Assembly: GCF_965638725.1 (NCBI RefSeq)
Contig: NC_134949.1
Coordinates: 15,436,951-15,500,950, forward strand
DNA: 64,000 nt
Direction of reading: 5' to 3'
Source of the DNA: Aptenodytes patagonicus
Taxonomy: Eukaryota > Chordata > Aves > Sphenisciformes > Spheniscidae
The notes beneath the pieces were generated by a model. That model searched no databases. It saw only the letters and a list, made by a program, of their open reading frames with translations, and was not told the DNA's origin. The translations under genes and the position numbers were made by a program. This document shows positions 33,201 through 59,605 of this stretch, piece after piece; within the stretch, counting starts at the first letter, position 1; each line of letters begins with the position of its first letter.

Positions 33201-36200
33201 GATGAAAATACTCCATTCACATTTACCGCATTCCTTGAATCTTTGTCTTCATGTTACATTCCTGTTAGTATTTAAGGCAAAATGACGACACAGATGCAAA
33301 TTAGAGAATGTGTCTAAAGACATATAAGACCAGCCCTAAAATCTTCGGCAGAAAAATATCAACACCATTTTGCTTTTTTTAATAGGCGAATAGTGAATCA
33401 GAATCTGGCATTTTCTGCATGTCATCACTTTCAGATGATGATGATTTAGGATGGTGCCATTCCTGGCCCTCAACTGTTTGGCATTGTTTTCTAAAAGGTA
33501 AAAGAACGTGTATCATCAAATAAGTATTTGTTTTGTCTTGTCTTTTTTTTTTTTTTGTAACACAGACTTTTTTACATAACACTAATCTTTTTTTCTTTTT
33601 TTCCTTGAAAAAATCTTTTAGGCTCTCGTTTGTGCTTTCATAAAGGACGCAATAAAGAATGGCAGGATGTTGAAGATTTTGCAAGATCTGAAAGCTGTGG
33701 AAAAGAGGAAAATCTCCCAGTGAGTCCTTACAAGGTAGCTGTTAGTTCCAGTAAATTCATTTCAATACCTGTAGGAAGTGCTTAGTTTCTTATGTTATCC
33801 CCGTGCCTTTAATTACTGTCTCAGGAAGACAGGTTTATACTAAACTTGTCTAGAGCTGATTACTGTACTATTTGAGTATCTTGCTATAAAGCAATTGAAC
33901 TGAATTCATTTAGGTATGTTTTGAGTGTTACATCATCTTTGTTAATTTCTAGCGAGAGCACTTAGAATGTTGGTATTTTTTAGTACAATGTAAGATGATG
34001 AATATATACCTATAGTATATGCAGGTATGTGCTTTTTTTGGGGGAAAAATTTGAACTGTATGTATGTTTACAGGGCTATGGTTCCGATGGTTTGAAGTTG
34101 ATTTCTCATGAAGAAAGCATTTCCTTTGGTGAGTCAGTGCTGAAGCTGACTTTTGATCCTGGCACAGTGGCAGATGGCTTGCTGACAGTGGAATGCAGAC
34201 TTGACCATCCTTTTTATGTTAAAAATAAAGGTATGAAATACTGCAAGGATACTTGGTTGTATATCAAAATATTCTTAGAAAGTGGTTGCAGATTTCATTG
34301 GCATCCCATGTTGCTCAAGAAATTGATAAAAGCGGTGTTGTAGAATCGATTTACTATCTTTGTAAAGAAATCTGGAATTTGAACAAACAAAACTGTAAAG
34401 CTATAAAGCTACAGAAATACTGCATATCTCTTAAGGATAGATTTGATCAAGTATATAAATGGAGCTCAGGAGAGCAGAAAAATTGGGGGGAGAAAGGAAA
34501 GCTGCAAATAAAGGAGGCTTTTCTCACTCGCTAAACATGAAACTTCTGATGATAAAAGTTTCCAAGTTTTGATTACTTTTTTTGCTAGAATAAGATTTTA
34601 CTTGTGATAAAAATAAACTATTTGCAGTAAGAATTCCCTGAGTAAGTGTTTCTGATTTTTCTTTTGGGTGAAAGAAACAACATCAGAGCATTTTTTATAA
34701 AATGATACCATTTAGAGATATAGGATTGCTCCAGTTAAGAACTAGAGAGATTGTCTGGCCGTCTGTCTAATTTAACTCTTTACCACTTCAGGTTGGTCAT
34801 CTTTTTATCCAAGCTTGACTGTGGTACAGCATGGCATTCCATGCTGTGAAATGCATCTTGGAGATCTGTGTCTACCTCCTGGACACCCTGATGCCATTAA
34901 CTTTGATGATTCAGGTGTTTTTGATACATTTAAAAGGTAATTTTTGGATAAAGTGGCCTCAGTGGTTCTTGTATTTAATGAGTAGGCACCTTAAGTCTAC
35001 AAGAATTTGAAGCATTATGTAGAGCAAAGAGAGAATACTTTTGGTAATACAAGATAAATGAGAGGGGAAAAATGAAGACTGAATACTAGGAAAGCTGTGT
35101 AATTATGTGCTCTGCTAAACTACAAAGTAGTACCTTGGAGTGAAATAACTTTTCAGCCCCTTTTTATGATAGTTTAAGCCAGATTAGATAAAGCAGTAAA
35201 AATATATATATTATCTGTATAAATTCCTCAGGTAAAGTGGGTTATGTTTGAAAAACCTAGTACAGTTTTCCCCACAATAGTATGTCTGCCAGCTATTAAC
35301 TTGTGCTTCATATGCAGCTATGTATCTGAATTATCTAAGCAGTTTCTTAGTAATAAATGCATGAGCTATGGCTTTAGAATACAGTACTTTCACAATTAGT
35401 TCTTCTTATTTTTGTATATTCTGCTTTTTGTGATTCTTTTCCAATATATCAAACTTACGTAACTTCAGAGTTTGATTAACTTCGAGGTTTGCCTTGCTTT
35501 GAGCAAGAAGTTCAACCAGATAACCTTCAGAGGTCCCATCCAACATAAATTATTCTAAGATGCTAAGAAAATAGTATTACTCATAAAAATTTTTCCATAC
35601 TATTTTGAGATTCCTAGGTTTAGTAGAATCCATCTTCTCCTATGACGTTAGCTCCTTTTTAGCATCTGGTTTTTAGTCCAGTTGCTTTTTGTTTTTTTTT
35701 ACAAGAGAAAAAATGAATTTAAAATGGCTGTTTGCAGTTCAAGCCCTAGGAGCTCTTGTATGATTTCAGGCTGGCATAGAGAGTGAGTTCAAATTGCTTG
35801 TCTGCACTCATTTGCTGTCTGGATTTTTTTCTTCTTATTAACTTCTATTCTGAACTGCATATGTAGAGAGCTGTTAGAATCATTATATTTACATCTCACT
35901 GAAGAAATTGGACTTGGGGCTCCTTATTCATCCTGCAGCCCAGCTGAATACTGCCTGGACACTTCAAATTCTTTGTCTCTCTCTCTGGGCAGAAGGGAGT
36001 AAGTCACTGAGAAAGGAGTGTGCAGCAGCGCCTGTGGTTAACAGGACAGAAGAGTTAAAAAACAAAATCCTGTTGCTGTGTTGTGGGAAGAAGATTAGGA
36101 GCAGGAAGGGTGCTGGACTATTTGTAGAACAGAGAGGTCCTTTCTCATTATCTTGTGAACTTGCCTGCAAGGTTGTCGGCATTATCCCTTCTTTGTTGCT

Positions 36201-39200
36201 TTTTACTTTTCTAAGGGATTTTGGAGGCAACCCTTCAGGCTGCACCCTTGCGTTTGGTTCTGTCCCACAGAAAGGAGCTGCCTTTGCAGATGGAGGCTGG
36301 ACTACCACTTGCAGTGTTTCCTTGCTAGTAGTTCTTCTTTGTGTTCGGAAAAAAAACTCTTCAAAGCCCTTATTTTTGCCATAAATTTAGCCACATTGAG
36401 CAGTGGGTGAGCAGAGCCTTAGAGTTATATACATTTTATGTTTATTTTGTGGTGGTAACTTAGTGGTTTAGATTTATGATCGAGTAGCACCTTCACAAGT
36501 GTGTTTTCCCCATATAGCATGCTAAAGATAGTATAGTCTGTGGTTCCCAGACTGATCTGCACGCACCTGGAGATGATAACAAATAGTCTGTGGAATTAAA
36601 CTACTTCTGTAGTGGTTAGAGGTTAATTGTAGTTGTTGGTCAACAAAAAATTAGAACAGTTTATAGTATTTGGAGGTCTAAATTGTATGGAAGCAACTCA
36701 TCTAAACTGTTGAAATACTTTGAAATATCGAGGAATCTCACATTTTTGTCGCTAGAGGGCAGACATTTGTCAGCTTTGAATCAAATAGTATGCAACATCG
36801 TGGGTCTTTAAACAATTTTTTAATCTCAGTGGAAGGCTTGTCTGTAAAATAATATGCATTTAACTGCCTAAAGAAGTTATTTATACCATAGCGTATATAA
36901 TACAGTTTATTTTAATATAGTGGTTTCATATTTGTAATTAATATATATTTGCAAGTGAACTCAACGCTTACTCTTTCCACATCAGTTGTCCCTTTCAGTA
37001 CCTATCATTCACTGACCAGATTTGATTTATGGTAAGGACAGAAGCAGGAAGAAGGAAGCATTTTTCAAAAGAGGATGAAATTTGGAGACAGTGTATAATT
37101 AATTGATATACAGCTGGGGAGTTGATAGTACACAGCAGACCTTGCAAAGTTGCAGTCCACCATCACATTGGAAAAACTGTTAATTCATCTGCAAAGTTTT
37201 GGTGGTTTTTTTTTTCACACTGACATCTGCATCAAGCACAAATCATTATGTCACACAAAAGAGACCAGAATACTCGAAATGTAGTACAGATGAAGAGTGA
37301 ACAACTACTTAGGGATTTTACATGAAAATTACTTGATCATTTTATGATATGTCTTTTTCTTGTAGTTACGATTTTACACCAATGGATTCCTCTGCAGTTT
37401 ATGTGCTAAGCAGCATGGCTCGCCAGCGTCGCGCTTCTCTATCTTGCGGAGGATCAAACAATCAAGATGCTGAGAGATCAGAATGCAGTAGTAAAAACTG
37501 TGCGTCTACTGCATCATCACATCTTTCCTCCAATTCTTTGTACAGCAAAGCTGGCAAAAGCCACAGCTCAGGGACTGCAAGTACTGTGAGTGCCACTTCT
37601 CCAAACAAGTGCAAAAGACCAATGAATGCCTTCATGCTTTTTGCCAAAAAATACAGAGTTGAATATACTCAGATGTATCCAGGGAAAGACAACAGGTAAT
37701 GGTATAAAATTGTAGTTTTGTTATTACTGGTCAGCTAGCAGAATATCCGTGTCCCACCTTTAAATTTAAGTGGACTAAATTTTGCTTTTGAAATAAAATG
37801 TCTGTGTATTGTTTTAAGAACAAGTTTTGAAAGATGCTGACACAAAGCTGAATTTATGGGCGGACTTTAAATATTTACAGTACTCAGTAAATTTGACACA
37901 AGTCATTTTTGGCAAACTTACCTTCTGAGAAAACATTTGGGTAAAGCAACTGACATATGTATATATGTGCACCGGCAGGGTGACAAATACACAACAGTCT
38001 TTGTTTACACTGATGAGAAATGTTCTGGGGAAAAAAGTACCCAGGCTCTCTGCTCGTGTGTTGTAATGGAAAAAGGGAATTTCTGGTTCTTCTAATTAAG
38101 TCTTGACATAATATTGCAAATTGTTCAGTGAAGTTACTATCATTTATTCTCAGTCTGTATATCGTATTGAATAATGGAGTACCGATTGTTGGGATATCTG
38201 AAAGATCTTAATCCAAACAGTACATTGCCAAATTTTGATTGTCCTAAAGGCATTCAACAATCTGCTGAAACTTGCAGGAAGAGTCGTATCACCCTGTGGT
38301 TGGGGGGGGGGAGTGTGTCTCTGTTGGTTTGTTCTTTTGTTTTTATCTATATGCATGTTCATGTCTAAACTTTTTTTTATAAAGGCGTCCATTATATATG
38401 TTTTAAATAATCTTAATATTTTATGCTAATTGTGCATATGTAAATATAAACTGAAACACATGAACATGCACTGATCTTATGATCAGATTTTTTATGTATA
38501 TAACATTATGAAAACGGTTACCGTAAAAATTGCATTGTCACATGAAAATTCTAGTACTAAATCTGGTAAAAACTAAAGGTGACAGGGCTTTGAGAGGGTT
38601 TTGGCTATTTTATAATGTTCTAATAAGGAGGCTGTAACTGGTGTTGAGAAATAAAATCCTACCATACAAATAACCCATCCTTAAATCCCAGCCAGTCTTG
38701 TGTGTCCTGGCAATGATGTTCTGCAATGTTTATAGTCATTTCAGTGAAGCAGATCTGCTGCCTTCAAATTCACTGCAACTGTCAGTGAGAAACCGAACAG
38801 AATGTCAGCTAGGAAAGTTTACGATCGTTATATCATAAATGGTTTCCCATCCCCAGAAGCGTTCAAGGTCAGGTTGGAGGGGGCTCTGAGCAACCTGATC
38901 TAGTTGAAGATGTCCCTGCTCATTGCAGGGGGGTTGGACTAGATGACCTTTAAAGGTCCCTTCCAATCCAAACCGTTCTATGATTCTATATATTTAATTT
39001 AAAATGCTGATTTCAAATGGATGCAGTGAACTGGAGCTGCAGCTGGATGGATGTGAAAATAAGTTGAATATTTCAGTGAGCAGGTTTACCTTGAAGGAAA
39101 GCGATGACAAAGTTACAAGAAAGCTTCAGAGTGGCACTGCTCAGTGTCCCATTTGGAAGGCGGTGCATTTGGATGCAGTTTCTTGGCATCCATAAGATAC

Positions 39201-42200
39201 AGTACAGAAGAAATTGTAAGAGTTAGTGATAACTGATTTTATAGGCATTCAGCTAACTGTTGCTTAAGTGTTGCTGGGGCATTTATTAATCTGGCTGTTC
39301 AGAGGCAACTTCCATGTTTTTTAAATGTACCTATGTGTCATTTTCAGATTACCGAGTAGATCTTACGGTTGGTTACATACAGTACCCATTTCTGTACACT
39401 GGAGTTCTTATGTTCGCTACAGTTATTTTTTCTTATACATGTAAGAAAGGACAGAGCTTGAGGTGCTCCGAGTTAAATGGTCTATTCTGAGACAAAGTAG
39501 CTCAAGCTGTGTCAGCAAGGTAGCGAGCTGTAAACATTCAAAACCCAAGTCGACATTCACATGATACTTAAAAATACTGTGGACCGTAAGACCATACTTG
39601 AGAAACTGGTGTTAGGGTAGCACTTGTTTCTTTTCTAGATATTCTCACTGTAACTGTAGTTGGACTTGATTGCACGTTCAGAAATACTTGAATAATTTTT
39701 GAGTAGTATACGTTCTAAAGATGAAGAAAATCACCTAAACTATTAACAGCATTTGTTCATGCTGAACATAATTACTGAGTAAACTTGAGGCATTCTCAAC
39801 TACTGTGACAATTTCTTTTGAATTAACTGCAGTATAAGGGATTGCATCCTGCACATTAGTCTGTTGCTAAAATGTTGTCAGGTATCTTGCCGGCATTTTG
39901 AGAGGACAAAGGCAGTGTACAGAGCACTGCGAAGTTCTGATGAGGTGAAGGGCGCCTAAGGCAGTGATGCAGTAGGGTCAGTTTTTTCTTACTTGTTTCT
40001 GGTCAGGAGAATTAGGTCTCTGTTACGTCAGGCAATTTCTCTGTACACATCTTTTGTCAGTCTCAGTCATTTGCTCATGGAACTATTTCCTTGGAGAAAT
40101 GGAGCTTTTGTCTCTGCATTAGATTTTTCAAGTGTTTGAAACGTACAGATCTGTACTCACTTTCAGTGCCTCAGTGCGTTTTTTTCTCTGGAGGTATAAA
40201 ATACATATTTTTGCATTTGAAATACAAAGATTTCATAGTGCATTTTTATTTGGAAATGCAATGGCTTTTTCAGCAAACCTGCTCTCTCTGGGTCACCGTG
40301 TTCTTTCCTGCGGGTTTGAGTGACTCAGTACAAACTGGTGACCAAAACCAGACAGGTTTCTGGTGCTGTTGGTTGGCCTCCGGATACTGTCAAAACATGA
40401 AAAATCTGCTAATTAAACTGGAGTGTGTTTACTTCTGATGATAGACCAAAGATACCAGTTCTTAATTTGGATAGAAAATCAGAAATTCCATTGCCAAAGA
40501 GACAGGCTGTGCAAATGGATTTGACGTTGATGGGATCTGGTTGCAACGCGAGGAGTTTGCTCTAAGGAGTCACCAGAGCATGTGACAGCACGGGCTTAAG
40601 GGCAGCCCCAATGGAGTTCTTGCTGTGCTCTCCGAGTGCTCTGCAGCTCGTGGAAACCTGAACGGTACTACATGGTCTTGCAGGATTAAAATCCATTTTC
40701 TTGGTATGGTGCAGAAAAGCCTTCAGAATTGCTGTACGTGAAATGCTGTGGAAATGGTTGATGACACTGTGCTCTTCTTGATTCTGTTAGAAAGTCTATG
40801 AACAGCTTTGCTGCCGGCAAGGAACTTCTTAATATGATAAAGCAAAGTACTTAGTTGTATACACCTTTTTCTTAAAGCTGGTCATAGAACTTTCATCACT
40901 GTACTCTGAAGCCAGAGTGTACCTACTCAGTAGTTCGGTAATTGTCATTGATAAAAGAGCTGCTGTTTAGAGATTTTCATTCAGCTAAAGGATGGAGTTA
41001 AAGCTTTAATGGAATATTGATCCAGCTTTTGGGAGTGCAGTTAAGCAATATGGCATGATAATATGGGGAAACACTGTCCGAAAGACATCAAGTTCGTAAG
41101 GAGTAGGAAAGCAATTCATTCAGTTTCTGGAAATGATGATAGGTGTGTTAGAACAAATGGTTCCTTTTGCCTAGGAATGGGAACTTACCAGTATGATCCG
41201 CCCAGTATGGATTAAAGGTGGAGGAAGCTACACGCATCTTAAGTAGACGTGGGGGTTTGCAGTTAATCAAATGTTTGTTTGGGTGAGGTCATATTCAGAT
41301 CATTGCCCTAATATTAGAGAACATATTTTCAGCAAACCTGTCATATGATCTTCTGGTACAAAAGTAGAGCAAAACAAAAGTGAGTTACCATTTGGTGGTG
41401 TTTTTTTTAACATCCCTATTTTGCTTATTTTGCTGGTTTATGCGAGTTGCTGTGTATTCAAATGTACACCCTTTGAAATGTTCAGATGTGCCTTGACCCA
41501 TGCTCAGCTAACACAGAAGTCTCAGCTGTTTAACTGTTAAAGGAGTATGAGAAGATAATCAGAAACAAGATTGTTTAAAAAAATTTTTTTAAACAAAGAT
41601 AGTTGATTTCTTCTATGCGTATAACTCCCACATTTAACTTTTGTCTTCTTTAAAGTGCTGAGATAAAAAAGAAAAAAATAAGGGTGTTTCTTAACACCCT
41701 GCCCTGACCGTACTGTAAACATTTATCTTGCAGAGCCATAAGTGTGATACTCGGTGACAGGTGGAAGAAAATGAAAAATGAAGAAAGACGGATGTACACA
41801 CTAGAAGCCAAGGCCTTGGCGGAAGAACAGAAACGTTTAAATCCTGACTGTTGGAAACGAAAACGAACAAATTCTGTATGTTTGTGAAGCAGTCTTTTAC
41901 ATTATGCAGTTAAACGTGTTCATACGGTAGCTACAGTGGTTTTTGTTTAGGATAAACTCTGCTGTCTGCTTCGTTCTTGGTAGCCCAAACCTTCATTTTA
42001 CTCCCCTGTGCTGTGTGACCTGCTTTTGGACAGTTGGCAGGAGACAGATCAGGAGAGGGTCTGTCTTTGAATATTTTATGAGAGTTCCGTGAACTCTGTT
42101 GGACTGAAAGTGAGTGTGCTTGTGAAATACAGAGGAAGGGCACGCGACCTTTTGTTTGAAGTAACTGAGTTTATAAGGTTGTACCTAAATTACATCTGTC

Positions 42201-43557
42201 CATTCCCCTCAAAACCACTTTCACAAAATCCTTCTCTGTTGTGATTCAGTCAGTCTGCTTCTTCAGTAAAAGCTTTTTCTTTACCATTTTCTCTTTTTTA
42301 CTCATAATTTATATAAGCATATATGACATTACTGAGGGAGCAATTAATTTTTTTCCTCATTAATCCCTTTCATTTTTTACTCTGTTTTAATTGTAAAATA
42401 AATACGATAACACTTCTTCTGTAGGGAAATAAATTGTTTTCCACTTTGTAGAAGGCCGCCAATTTTAAGAGTCTGCAGCAATGTATTAGTAGGTGGTGGG
42501 TGTATTAGGTAAGATGAGGGCTTTCAAGCTAATACATCATATCAAGAGAACATCAAAAAAAGGAGATTCTGCCAACCTGCATGTTCAGCTAGAAGAGCAG
42601 GTTGGAAGGAAAGATCCACTGAGGTGCACAGAATGCAGGTCAGGTCCTTTCATCAGCCATTTTATGCCTGGGTAGGAGCCATCGAGTGTGGTGTGGACTT
42701 CACAGGTTTAAGATTTCATCTTCAAACTACCCCCCTTCCTTTCATGTGTAAATGAGACTACTCTCTCAAGAGCATATGCAAGTGTTGCCTTAAGACTGAG
42801 TAAGAAATGCTCCAACACTAAGTTGCTTCTTATTGCTGTACATACTTGGTGCTGAGTTTTCAGTCCCTTGTTGCAGAAGGTTTCACCAAATCCCAGCTGC
42901 TAGGAACAAGCTGTTTTTCTCTTCACTGTATTCTATTTTAATCAACAGTGACAGCTTCTGTTAGATTTCTTTGTGGGTTTAGTTGAAATACTACTATTTA
43001 TTCTGCTTTTACACTACTGCAGTCTTGGGCACTGGATGGTGAGATCAAGTTCACCTCACACGTACGCCTGTGAGCTTCAAGGAACTCAGTGGGGGTGTTT
43101 GTCTGTAACTGAGAGGAACAGTGATGGGTTGGCCTTAGGAAGATGGATGGCTTTCTTACCCTACCTTGTAGTAGGATTTTCCTTGTCCTTAGGGTCTTCA
43201 GGCCAAGATAACAGTAGCTGTAGAACCTGTTACCTCAGTGTCACAGCAGGAAATACCTTTTTTAATTGTTTTTTGTGGGTGAACTAAGAATAGTTTGCAG
43301 CTTGGTTACCTTATCAAGTAATGATGGTGGACTCCAGGCTGTGACAGAGAAGTCTTGATGGTCTTTTGATGATCAGGGGATAAAATCATCTGTTTCGGCC
43401 TTTTGTTTTCTTCTGAACAACTGACCAATGATTACAAGTACTTGTGACTTTCAAAACAAGCGTGTGCTAGATTTAAGATAATGTCTACTTCCCCTTTGCT
43501 TGGTAACCGCTAACCTGGTTTTCTCTTCTCTTTTCTCAGGGCTCACAACAGCATTAA
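30034..43557 (+). CDS. HBP1: HBP1, HMG-box transcription factor 1 (complete)
   Basis: Sequence-specific repressor/activator that restrains cell-cycle and Wnt target genes, binds RB-family proteins and recruits SIN3 corepressor (known for the family). Ten coding exons (30034-30202, 31312-31546, 32455-32587, 33386-33497, 33622-33734, 34074-34230, 34792-34936, 37366-37695, 41734-41875, 43540-43557) total 1554 nt, or 517 codons plus TAA; the human protein has 514. Seen: an RB-binding LxCxE motif, LKCNE (residues 35-39); an acidic SDDDDLGW stretch; an AXH domain (about 211-350, from WHCFLKG to NFDDSGVFDTF); a Ser-rich linker; an HMG box (about 437-507, KRPMNAFMLFAKKYRVEY, then GDRWKKMKNEERRMY); a basic tail (KRKRTNS); and C-terminus GSQQH. 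The start was chosen at MVWEVKTNQMPN, the known vertebrate start; an in-frame upstream ATG exists in exon 1. Confidence 0.97.
31312..31546 (+). CDS. HBP1: HBP1 exon 3
   Basis: 235 nt, AG at 31310-31311 and GT at 31547. It encodes DDLPELQAVQ through WLTELANIATSPQSPLMQ to FYN plus two bases of an Arg codon. Confidence 0.96.
32455..32587 (+). CDS. HBP1: HBP1 exon 4
   Basis: 133 nt, GTAG acceptor and GTGAGT donor; it encodes SSPVHIIATSKSLHSYARPP and on to ETPVRHER. The middle (SSKNDPNFSKNDLD) is low-complexity and looks the least conserved part. Confidence 0.95.
33386..33497 (+). CDS. HBP1: HBP1 exon 5
   Basis: 112 nt; it encodes ANSESESGIFCMSSLSDDDD and LGWCHSWPSTVWHCFLK, the lead into the AXH domain. 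Confidence 0.96.
33622..33734 (+). CDS. HBP1: HBP1 exon 6
   Basis: 113 nt; it encodes GSRLCFHKGRNKEWQDVEDF through EENLPVSPYK. The chosen donor is GTAGCT at 33735. A stronger-looking GTGAGT at 33720 is in the same phase and would drop five codons. Confidence 0.9.
34074..34230 (+). CDS. HBP1: HBP1 exon 7
   Basis: 157 nt; core of the AXH domain (GYGSDGLKLISHEE through VECRLDHPFYVKNK). AG at 34072-34073, donor GTATGA at 34231. Confidence 0.97.
34792..34936 (+). CDS. HBP1: HBP1 exon 8
   Basis: 145 nt; end of the AXH domain (GWSSFYPSLTVVQHGIPCC, then PPGHPDAINFDDSGVF). Donor GTAATT at 34937. Confidence 0.97.
35500..35562 (+). mobile_element. CR1 3' tail fragment
   Basis: Degraded CR1 end (CAACCAGATAACCTTCAGAG, then GGTCCCATCCAACATAAATT). 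About 60 bp. Confidence 0.65.
36749..36761 (+). promoter_or_regulatory. CTCF-like motif in HBP1 intron 8
   Basis: TCGCTAGAGGGCA matches most of the CTCF core CCASYAGRKGGCR. Sequence match only. Confidence 0.4.
37366..37695 (+). CDS. HBP1: HBP1 exon 9
   Basis: 330 nt, the largest coding exon. It encodes YDFTPMDSSAVYVLSSMARQ, the Ser-rich linker and the first half of the HMG box (KCKRPMNAFMLFAKKYRVEY, then TQMYPGKDN). Donor GTAATG at 37696. Confidence 0.97.
38850..38990 (+). mobile_element. CR1 3' tail fragment
   Basis: CR1 end sequence (GTTGGACTAGATGACCTTTA, CCCTTCCAATCCAAACC) finishing with TTCTATGATTCTAT, the typical octamer tail. Sense to HBP1. Confidence 0.9.
41734..41875 (+). CDS. HBP1: HBP1 exon 10
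   Basis: 142 nt; second half of the HMG box (AISVILGDRWKKMKNEERRM) and the basic tail NPDCWKRKRTNS. Donor GTATGT at 41876. Confidence 0.97.
43540..43557 (+). CDS. HBP1: HBP1 last coding exon with stop
   Basis: After TTTTCTCAG, encodes only GSQQH and TAA (43555-43557), matching the known vertebrate C-terminus. Confidence 0.95.
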   Translation, partial: GSQQH

Positions 43558-44660
43558 GCCAGAATTTTCCTGTTAACTCTGTATTTACAAAATGGCTGTT
43601 GCTTGATGGCAAGAAGATGCAAGATCAAGGTCTTACTATTCGTTGTGACTTTGTGTGACCATAAAATACTGGCACCATCAAGTCGGAGATGATCTAATAT
43701 GAGTGCAGATTTGCTTTTTACAATAGAACATTAAGTAAGCTAAAACTATCAACATTTTAAACCAAATTGCCTTATTTTTCTTCCAAACTTCATATATGTA
43801 TCAGGTAATATAGGCTTGAAAATGGATATCCTGTGGTGCTAAAGTACTTTAGAAAGAGGCGAAGGAGACGTGTATAAATGTTTATTTTTAAAAGAAAATG
43901 TACAAAAAGGGGAATTTTAAAATACGTAACAGCTGTTTATATACATTGATTCTTATTGCTGATTAATATGTATTGCACAACCATATTATTAATTACGATT
44001 CTGGGACCTGGGATTTTCTGAAATGGCAAAATGTATTACCAGTCTCTAGCTTCCCAGCCTGCCCAGATGCCAACAAGTTACCGGAACATGTGGTAAATGG
44101 AGGGCGTAGTGTAATGTAGCACAGGAGCTGCTTCTTGGGTTGCCACGTATAAAATTTGTATCCACAAGTGAGATGTTTTTGCACCAGCTGGCAATAGCGA
44201 GAGCTGTTATTTCCAGTGGAAACAATGGCTCAGGCCAGCATGAAATGAATAAATAGCATTCTCTCAAGAAAAATGGTGCTGTTGATATTGTCACCATCAT
44301 AGTTTTAACTCTGTGTTTTGTCTTTGCCACATATTCTACAATATTTTATTTTGCCATAAGACATCTTTATGGTGGGGGCAAACTTTGCACTTAACTATAC
44401 GTGCAACACTTGCACTTTACTTTTTTTTTTCCTCCAACTGTGTAAAACTAGAGCAGCTGCATTAGGATTACAATTGCTTCTGCTGTGAACTTTTACAATC
44501 ATGGCTTTTCATGTACTAAACAGCTGTGTGTTTTTTTTTTTAAGAATCACAACTGTAAATTTCAGTTTATGACACATGTCTACATGATGTTGCCCCTAAG
44601 ATTTTTGCACACTATATTCTTGTATATTATTTCAAATAAATTCATTAAAATTTGGTGTTG
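43558..44660 (+). other. HBP1: HBP1 3' untranslated region
   Basis: About 1.1 kb. It contains TGGTGCTA (43834-43841) and TGGTGCT (44274-44280), which match the miR-29 seed, and GCACTTTA (44412-44419), an 8-mer match to the miR-17/20/106 seed. Seed matches are read from the sequence; regulation is inferred. Confidence 0.85.
44635..44640 (+). terminator. HBP1: HBP1 poly(A) signal
   Basis: AATAAA preceded by TTTCA, with GGTGTTGCGTATTTTGTG GT/T-rich downstream. It gives a 1.1-kb UTR. Confidence 0.8.
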
Positions 44661-44831
44661 CGTATTTTGTGAAACGGAGATGACTAATCATTAAGTCAGC
44701 CCTGCAGAGATGAGCATGTTCTGTGTGGAAGTCTTTACATGAAGCCATCCGAAGTGTATTTTGATGTTTTCTAGTTAGGAAGCTGCTGAAGAATTTCACA
44801 TACTGAATTCAAGATTGGATAGCCAGTGTTC

Positions 44832-44837
44832 TTTATT
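44832..44837 (-). terminator. COG5: Possible distal COG5 poly(A) signal
   Basis: AATAAA on the minus strand (TTTATT on +). Use of this site would bring the COG5 end within about 200 bp of the HBP1 end. Confidence 0.35.
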
Positions 44838-45160
44838 ACAGTTTAAGCAAAAAGAGAGTTGAAATCAATATAAATTATTTCAAAGTGAATAGCAGTGCAA
44901 TAGAGAATCATTTACGTTATTTATAAATATTTTTCCTTGTGTTAAAATTAGTGATTTTTAGATGGAAACTGATGATTCTAGCATTTCAAAAGTACAATTT
45001 TCTGAATAAGGCTAAAATGTATCCAACTGTGTAAAACTATACTTGTAGGAAAAGAGCTACTTCCTTCTTCGAGATATTGAGCAATTATACTGTGGTATTT
45101 GAGCACGTTCTCATTTTACACCTTTCTAAATTCAAAAGGAATGCTGAAGAATGATTCATT

Positions 45161-45166
45161 TTTATT
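45161..45166 (-). terminator. COG5: Likely COG5 poly(A) signal
   Basis: AATAAA on the minus strand, 240 nt after the COG5 stop. Confidence 0.55.
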
Positions 45167-45405
45167 AGATGCAGATTTACAGCACATAAAATTTGTACGA
45201 CTTTCTTACAATATTTGTGTATAATTACGTTCCTATAATGCGAATGTAGAGAAAGAAGACAGAAGTTTCATAGATGAAGCAGGTAAATGCATTTCATTGT
45301 AAAGCTTACGTATTTGGGAACAAGAACCGTAAGTATGTATGTGGCACCAAAGACCCATGACTGTTACTGTCCGCTCCCTGTTTTGAGAGAGTTGTGCAAA
45401 CACGT

Positions 45406-59605
<14,200 letters not shown>

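Larger units (their letters stand above)
34937..43539 (+). other. HBP1: HBP1 introns 8-10
   Basis: Introns at 34937-37365, 37696-41733 and 41876-43539. They contain two short CR1 tails (about 35500-35562 and 38850-38990) and a CTCF-like motif. A 158-codon open frame at 35908-36384 has no resemblance or splice support. Nothing else recognised. Confidence 0.8.

Noticed and set aside
35908-36384. 158-codon open frame in HBP1 intron 8
   Set aside because: No recognisable domain, no splice-site support in the HBP1 frame, and HBP1 exons 8 and 9 join in phase without it.
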